The notes beneath the pieces are model-generated. The model had not been told where the DNA came from. It did not search any database and saw only the letters and a program-made list of their open reading frames with translations. Shown here in pieces: positions 58,266 through 64,000 of a stretch of 64,000 nucleotides of DNA; positions within the stretch are counted from its first letter, which is position 1, and every line of letters starts with the position of its first letter. The DNA lies in contig OU862916.1 in NCBI GenBank assembly GCA_917880885.1, forward strand, positions 54,286,831 through 54,350,830. Direction: 5' to 3'. This DNA comes from Limnephilus marmoratus (taxonomy: Eukaryota > Arthropoda > Insecta > Trichoptera > Limnephilidae). Made by a program: the position numbers and the translations under genes.

Positions 58266-58289
58266 GTTAATTTATTTTATTTATTTAAG

Positions 58290-58740
58290 TTTTTAATCCA
58301 GCAGGACCGGGAGAATAGTGCAATCCCAGTCTGCCGTATTACGAGTCCATGAGATTCATAGGTACAATTGTTAGGTACATTATGAAGAGAAAAATAAAAA
58401 AAATTAAAACTAAAATGAAAGACATAATACGTAATTTTAACATAAAAAATCGTATCACTAAGTTAAATTAAATTAAAAATAAAATTAATTAAAATAAATT
58501 CGGGAGGTCCAACAGGGAAGTTGCCTCCTCATCATTGAGCTTTTCGGTTGCAGCCATGACAATGACATTCGTTGACTTCCTTGTCCTGCCCCAGAAGATG
58601 GCTAGTCAGTGGCGAAGTAGGTCGCGGGCCTCCCTTCGGTGAAGATCGTGGAGGCACCACAGAACCTTGGTAGTTGCTTGGTTAAACGTTAAGAGGAATC
58701 CCGGTCGCCGAGAAATTTGAACAATAGATATTTCTTCCCC
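58290..58740 (-). pseudogene. Retroelement-like 3' coding remnant
   Basis: On the minus strand a short frame reads FWGRTRKSTNVIVM and EKLNDEEATSLLDLPN and then stops at about 58494; an AT-rich tail follows. Stops interrupt it upstream. The style suits the C-terminus of a retroelement or an old gene, but I do not recognise the family. Confidence 0.35.
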
Positions 58741-61424
58741 GAATACTGAGCGAAAGGGTCAACTGCACCTCATGCTGATAAATCCTAAATGAAATCGTCA
58801 AAATCTAAGTTTTGTGTTCCCTATTTTTCTCCTCCCAAACTGGGCCAATTTTTAAGATTAAGGTTATTTCTGTCTTTAAAAAAAAACACATATTAATTAA
58901 TATGTATTTTAAAAATATTTTTTTGTTTTATGATTTTTTTCAACTACCGTATTAAGCTCTCGCCCGTATTATGGTAGTCAAACATGATTTATATTATCAA
59001 TTGTATAAAATTTACACACATAAAATTTAACCACATTTATTATTAAGGCCGTTAGAGTTTATCTCTGAATCATTTTAATTTAAGCTTTATTTAACCAAGG
59101 CTATATTTATTTAACCAGCTTTACCACAGATGAAGCCATCGGACCTTATTCCGTAGTAATTTGTAAAATATTTATCTATTTACTAATCTTTGGGAGATCA
59201 ACAGTTGAATTTTAACATTTTATTATTAATTATTTGTATTCGGTTGATCTATTGTTACCATAATTAATAAATTCGCGTCGACATAATCAAAAAATAATAG
59301 ATTTATATGAAATGTTTTTTGATGGAATCACTTGAAGTTATTGGTTCATTCCGTTATTTGTAATAAGATCACTTTATTATCATTCCCATTCCTGGCGTGA
59401 CTGACAGAATTTCATTAGATCCAAAGATAAAAAGCTCCTCTTGCTAATGAGAATAATAAATTACTCTAAATATAAAAGCTTCGTCTAGCTGGCAACAGGG
59501 ATGGACGTTTCACTGGGTTATTTTATTTCGGCATAATTCAGAGACGAGTGTTATTATTATTCTTCCAGCTGGTTTTAGCTGCAATGACGTTTTCGCTGCA
59601 ATTTTCCTCAGACCCTGTAAAGTATTTTGTAAAATAAGGTTTGAGCAAGTAAATAAGTTCAAGCTAACTATTATACACATAGGTTTCCATGGATATACCC
59701 TCACGAAGGGTTTTTCTAGCTTTAATATTTTTTGTCTTAAGGGAAATTTTTCTAATCAGAATTTTGTCTGCATGTGTCTTATAAAATATAAAGCAAGAAA
59801 TAGTCGTGAAAGTTGCATCTAAAATTATGTATAATTTATTTTTGAAGTGAAAACTTCTTTAGCACCACTGTGATTGAAACTCGATGAAACGAAAAATAGC
59901 GACACTAAAAAGAGACAAACACATAAATCTATATGATTTAGCCTGCGAGAGAATGAGATAGTATAATAGGTCTCCTCTTTGTGCGGTGCTTTACATCCTC
60001 CCCGTTCTTGTCTACTTTTCAGAAGGCTTTATTTCTACCGCGTTTGAATTGCACACTTTGTTTTTTTTTTTTTAATTACCTACATTTTATATTTTGAATC
60101 ACACATACACATAAATAAAATCACACACATCTGTATTAAATATTTGCCATTCCTTTTCATTAAAAAAAACATTTTTCAGTTTAGTTAAGTATTTTGGCCT
60201 CAAATTTAAAATTAAGTTTTGTATGAAAGGGGCTGCGCATCCGTTCCCTTAATTACTAATGGATTAATGAAATAAATGACATTACCTCAAAATAGAGTTG
60301 TGAGAATTATACTGAATTAAAATAGATATTCGAAAATTAAGGAACTATTGAAGGAGTTGTCATTTAAACATTTTTTTCACTACTAGTTTTAATATACAAA
60401 ATAATAATTACATCAAGTGAATTTTTACGAAAAACTGAAAATCTGCATCACAAACACACATTTGAGATGAGAAATTGGAATGAACTAAAACTCCCCTTTA
60501 GAAATAAAATCCCACGGTCAAAAATCGTTGACGTACGGAGCAATTAAGATATTTGGCTAATTACCAAAGGAAATACGGTTAGAAGAAAATATAAACAAAT
60601 TTAAACTTAAGGCTCGAAAAGAAGAAGATGGAGAGATACGAAATTACGAACGTTAGAGGAGAGCGCTAACATTTACAGCGACAAAATCGATGCGAAAATT
60701 GCGAAAATGTTTAATAAAACACGACTCGTTTAAAATAACAAACATTAATAATAAACGTTGAGTGAATACCTCACGTAAATGAAACGCCTATTTTTATTGG
60801 TTTATATATTTGTATTTTTTTTTTCTATTTTTTCATTGGTATATTGTTATTTTATCTGTATAAACATTGTAATTATAATAAAACAAAGAATATTGTATAA
60901 ACATTGTAATTAAATAAATGTGGTTAGCTGGAAGAAATGGGGTCTACCCATAAGCTACACCTTTTGTAATTTTCATTTTCATTTTCATTTTGAATAGATC
61001 AAAAATCTCGCGGGCTTCGTCTTAAACAGCACTTAAAGAAACACTGTGAATTTTTTTCATATATGTAACTTGTAAAATAACTGAAAAAAACGTGTTTATA
61101 ATAATTTTTCGAGCATACTTTGCGATTTTTTTCAATCGAGGGAATTTTATATAATTTGCGTTTCGGTGCGGGCAATGTCTATATATTATCTTCAAGAATA
61201 ACATATATTTTTAAGAGCTTTAAAAATTAACGTGTTTAAGAGAGATGTGTAAGAAATCGGTAGAAATTCGGGTTTCGGGCCCTTAAATTGCAAAAATGTG
61301 TGATTGATTCATTAAAAAAATATATTTTTAAAATAATAAATGTACATATAAGGATTTTATTAGGACGTAGATCACTTTGAACCTATTTTAAAAAAAGCCA
61401 CAAATAAAATAAATACATATATAT
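58741..61424. other. AT-rich non-coding stretch
   Basis: No gene recognised over 2.7 kb. It includes an ACATATTAATTAATATGT palindrome near 58887 and a (TTTTCA)n run near 60970. Confidence 0.4.
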
Positions 61425-61470
61425 TAGAAAAATTAAATAATTCAACTTTGTATAAACCACTTATATGATG

Positions 61471-61520
61471 CGCAAATCCGACCGGTTTCGGAACAAACGT
61501 TCCTTCGTCAGGGAAAGCTT
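61471..61520 (-). ncRNA. Hammerhead ribozyme-like motif (type I), intact core
   Basis: On the minus strand the core is CTGACGA (61505-61511), one extra A, stem II GGAAC with GTTCC and a GTTT loop, GAAA (61486-61489), stem III ACC with GGT without loop, and the GTC cleavage triplet (61480-61482). Stem I pairs TCC before the core with GGA after the cut, then an internal loop and a GC/GC extension. All invariant bases of CUGANGA and GAAA are present. The loop-less three-pair stem III implies a dimeric active form. Cleavage is predicted from structure and untested. Confidence 0.7.
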
Positions 61521-61580
61521 ATACTAATTTGACAGTTTCGAAATAATAAAACATTGTTCGAAACTGTCAAATTAGTATAA

Positions 61581-61630
61581 GCTTTCCCCGACGAAGGAAC
61601 GTTTGTTCCGAAACCGGTCGGATTTGCGCA
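61581..61630 (+). ncRNA. Hammerhead motif with mutated core
   Basis: This is identical to the other arm except that the box reads CCGACGA (61588-61594), with the invariant U changed to C, which should abolish cleavage. GAAA lies at 61610-61613. Confidence 0.65.
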
Positions 61631-61673
61631 TCATATAAGTGGTTTATACAAAGTTTAATTATTTCATTTTTCT

Positions 61674-62477
61674 ATAATGGATAACCACAAAGTAATAGCT
61701 ACATTCAACAATATATATAAATATTAATTCAACTCTTTAAGCTTTTTACGTCATGTTCACCGCTGGCTATAATAATCGAGCTTTGATATTTCTGTTTAAC
61801 TGCCAAAAAAAGACAAACGCATTTGGTTTGATCATTTTTTTAATTAACCTTTTTGAAAATCAATTTCTGTTTGACTTTGCTAAACATTAGATTCGAAATT
61901 GCATTTCAGAGTGCAGTTTTCACCGTGCAGCTCTAAAAGCTCGCTTGTGGCGGCTCTAATAAAAATGTGGTTGCATTCCTGATACTTACTTCTTTCCACT
62001 CTACATAATATTTTATTTATGTTTCTTCTGGCGCTTTGATCTGTGTGTATAAAACAGGCACCAGATTCCTAAAACCTTGTTTTATTTTCCGATCTTAAAG
62101 TATTTGTTTCATCGGAGATGTTCAAACGTGCTCATTACGTCTCTAAATATACCCAACACTCTTGGACTAACCAATGACATCAACTGCCTTTGAAAGTTGG
62201 TTCTAAATGTGCAGTGGGTTCTTACACTTGCTGCATTAGGACTCCTTATTTATTAGTATCTGAGTTCAAAGTTCCGAATCAAGCATTATTTTATTAATTA
62301 TTTTATTTCTCATATTCTCTTTCCTAATTTATTTTCTGGCTCTGAAAGATTCCGCTCTAAAAATAATGATTTAAAAAAATACATATATGAACATTTGGTC
62401 AAACTTTTCCAACCTCTTCTTAAATTAGTTGTGTGTTCTTGTTTAGTATGAATTCGGATCTTCTATTTATTCTTCTA
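61674..62477. other. Non-coding stretch
   Basis: No gene or repeat recognised. Confidence 0.45.
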
Positions 62478-62915
62478 CTAGCTGGTTCCCGGCATGCGTT
62501 GCTATGCCATTTAATAAAGAAAAAAATTCTCCCTGCGTGTCCTTTCCCATTTGTCCCGTTCCCCTTCCGCCTCCCTTTCCTCTCCCGTATCCCCTTCCCC
62601 CTCTCGCGTTCCTACACCGCCTATCCTCTCCCCACTCGCTTGCTTCCCCCGTCCCGTAAACCCTCTTCCCGAGTTCCACCTTCCCGCATTCCATTCATTC
62701 AGTCCCGGTACATTCAGTTTTCAAACAGCTCGCGTGCCACCTATTGCAATTTTTTATACAAATTTCGTTATGCCGGAGCTCACCAGTAGTTTAATACAAA
62801 CCTTGTCCTGATCATAACGAACACAACAAAAAAAGAATTATCCAATTTGGTGCAGTCGTTCGGAAGTTATGCGCGTACATACATTTCGGCGATTCATTTT
62901 TATTTATATAGAAGA
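62478..62915 (+). repeat. Dispersed pyrimidine-rich repeat, copy 3
   Basis: It begins CTAGCTGGTTCCCGGCATGC, then has the C/T-rich block, ACATTCAGTTTTCAAACAGC, TCGCGTGCCACCTATTGCAA and a tail ending TTTATTTATATAGAAG. It is the most complete of the three copies. Confidence 0.65.
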
Positions 62916-63182
62916 TTTCGAATTTGTGTAAATTGTGCCCTCTCAATAATTAAACAAACAGTTATCGGTTTGTGCGAAGCAGTGAAAGTTCTTGATGATT
63001 ATCCCTGGACAGATTCTTCTGTTTGGAATTTCTAGGTCAACGAAAGTATTCTCTAAATTATATTAAAATGTTCAAAAATTAATATCACAATATTAAGTTA
63101 ATCTCTGAAATGGTGTTTTCGTACTTTTATCAGCTCTCCATGTTATTTCTATGTTGACCTTTGGATCAGAATATGATCAGAA

Positions 63183-63378
63183 TTTGACTGGTCAGTGGTT
63201 GAGTGGGCATAGCGCTTGGGTCCCACCCGAGCGTCGCGTCTTCGATTCCTCGGCTGGCTAAGTCCTCCATCACAACACAAGCAACATTTTCGGTTTTCTG
63301 TGGTGGTAGTAGGAGATTTTCAAACATTGTTGGGTTATTCGTAACCCGGGAATGTTTGTCTTTCTTTAAAAAAAAAAT
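63183..63378 (+). mobile_element. tRNA-derived SINE, second type
   Basis: The A box TGGTTGAGTGG (63196-63206) fits the consensus and the B box TCTTCGATTCC (63239-63249) is close to it. The body of about 120 bp ends in a 10-A run at 63369-63378. The head differs from that of SINE family A, so it derives from another tRNA. It directly precedes a LINE-3'-end-sharing repeat and could be its head. Confidence 0.6.
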
Positions 63379-63410
63379 TGCAAAAGAAAAGACAAAAGGC
63401 CATAATAATA

Positions 63411-63760
63411 ATTCGGGAGGCAGGTATGGGTACCGCCGGGAACTACTTATTGGATAACCAACACCTCTGCCAAAGACCACGCCAAGTCGTTCGCTGTTTG
63501 GATGTAGCAGAAGTACCGGATTCAAGGGGCAAGGTTTGTCCGGGTCTTGGCAGCGGATGCATTTGCTTATCTACTGCGTGGCGGGCCGGATCGAGAGAGG
63601 ATTCTTACGCCTGTCACTCCTGAACACACTGACCCCCAAATTCCTACCCACCCCTCTTATCTTTTTCCTTCGCAGAACTTCCTCTTCTGCCTTTCTACAT
63701 ATATAAAGACCCTCCACACCGCATCCCTAAGATGACATGGATCCTGAGGTAAATTATTTA
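63411..63760 (+). mobile_element. LINE-3'-end-sharing repeat, copy 3
   Basis: It begins GGGAGGCAGGTATGGG, contains TTCCTACCCACCCCTCTTAT and ends CTCCACACCGCATCCCTAAG with GATGACATGGATCCTGAGG, an eroded form of the LINE 3' hairpin. Confidence 0.6.
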
Positions 63761-64000
63761 TACACGTCTTTTACCATATTTTTAATGGTTTACTAAAGAA
63801 AGGGGGTTGGAAACTCTGACGAAGACGCTAGTATTTTCTATTTCATGATATTTATAGTGACTATCGCGCACCCTTAGATAAGATAGTAAAAATGCAAATC
63901 ATATATCATGTGCAGCTAAACAAGTGTAGCTAGTTGAATTTTTTGCATTAAAATTTTTAACGTAATAATAAAACTAAAGTACATTTTTTTCTGTTTTGAA

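Larger units (their letters stand above)
61425..61673. repeat. Near-perfect palindrome with hammerhead motifs in both arms
   Basis: Arms of about 118 bp (61425-61542 and 61556-61673) are inverted copies with only a handful of differences around a 13-nt spacer. Each arm holds a hammerhead-type segment, pointing away from the centre of the palindrome. Confidence 0.9.

Noticed and set aside
1..64000. CRISPR array, bacterial defence island, operon or prophage
   Set aside because: No regularly spaced direct repeats with unique spacers and no prokaryotic gene arrangement; all signs are of an insect-type genome.

Overview
The window is from a eukaryotic, most probably insect, genome. It is AT-rich and carries no recognisable host protein-coding gene. 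It is dense in nested transposable elements: non-LTR retrotransposons with poly(A) or (ATT)n tails, tRNA-derived SINEs, a Ty3/gypsy LTR retrotransposon, several terminal-inverted-repeat (TIR) elements and Penelope-like debris. Frequent GTAGGTAC words and the LINE and SINE types would fit Lepidoptera, but the sequence does not prove the order. There is no bacterial operon, CRISPR array, rRNA or clearly functional tRNA.

Layout. 1-8.2 kb: TA-flanked and TTAA-flanked TIR elements, a Penelope-like 3' end with a hammerhead-like motif, an old CGATTA satellite and a LINE-3'-end repeat. 8.2-14 kb: two copies of a tRNA-derived SINE, one split by a 5'-truncated LINE whose 467-codon reverse-transcriptase frame is still open; a CpG-richer block with four E2F-type words lies near 10.0-10.6 kb. 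14-26 kb: LINE debris, an 18-bp minisatellite, short MITEs, and a MULE-like foldback element with a perfect 9-bp target duplication. 26.0-26.4 kb: hammerhead-type ribozyme cores, one pair in direct tandem 218 bp apart and one inverted decayed copy. 30.2-39.8 kb: a complete gypsy-type retrotransposon (two 1297-bp LTRs with no difference seen, intact gag and pol, AAAG duplication) inserted into a short MITE copy. 40-64 kb: a decayed second LINE, further SINE, MITE and dispersed-repeat copies, a second TTAA-flanked element, a tandem duplication, and a 249-bp near-perfect palindrome at 61.4 kb whose arms each hold a hammerhead core.

How the parts work together: the gypsy element encodes what its own cycle needs (gag capsid and nucleocapsid; protease, reverse transcriptase, RNase H and integrase, probably made by -1 frameshifting). 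The SINEs and MITEs are non-coding and would depend on proteins supplied elsewhere. The least conventional signal is the set of four loci (2.25, 26.1-26.4, 47.4 and 61.5 kb) with the CUGANGA ... stem ... GAAA arrangement of type-I hammerhead ribozymes. All keep one extra nucleotide after the CUGANGA box, and the 2.25-kb one lies just downstream of a Penelope-like reading-frame remnant on the same strand. This suggests a Penelope-like or retrozyme-like lineage of self-cleaving elements. Activity is untested.
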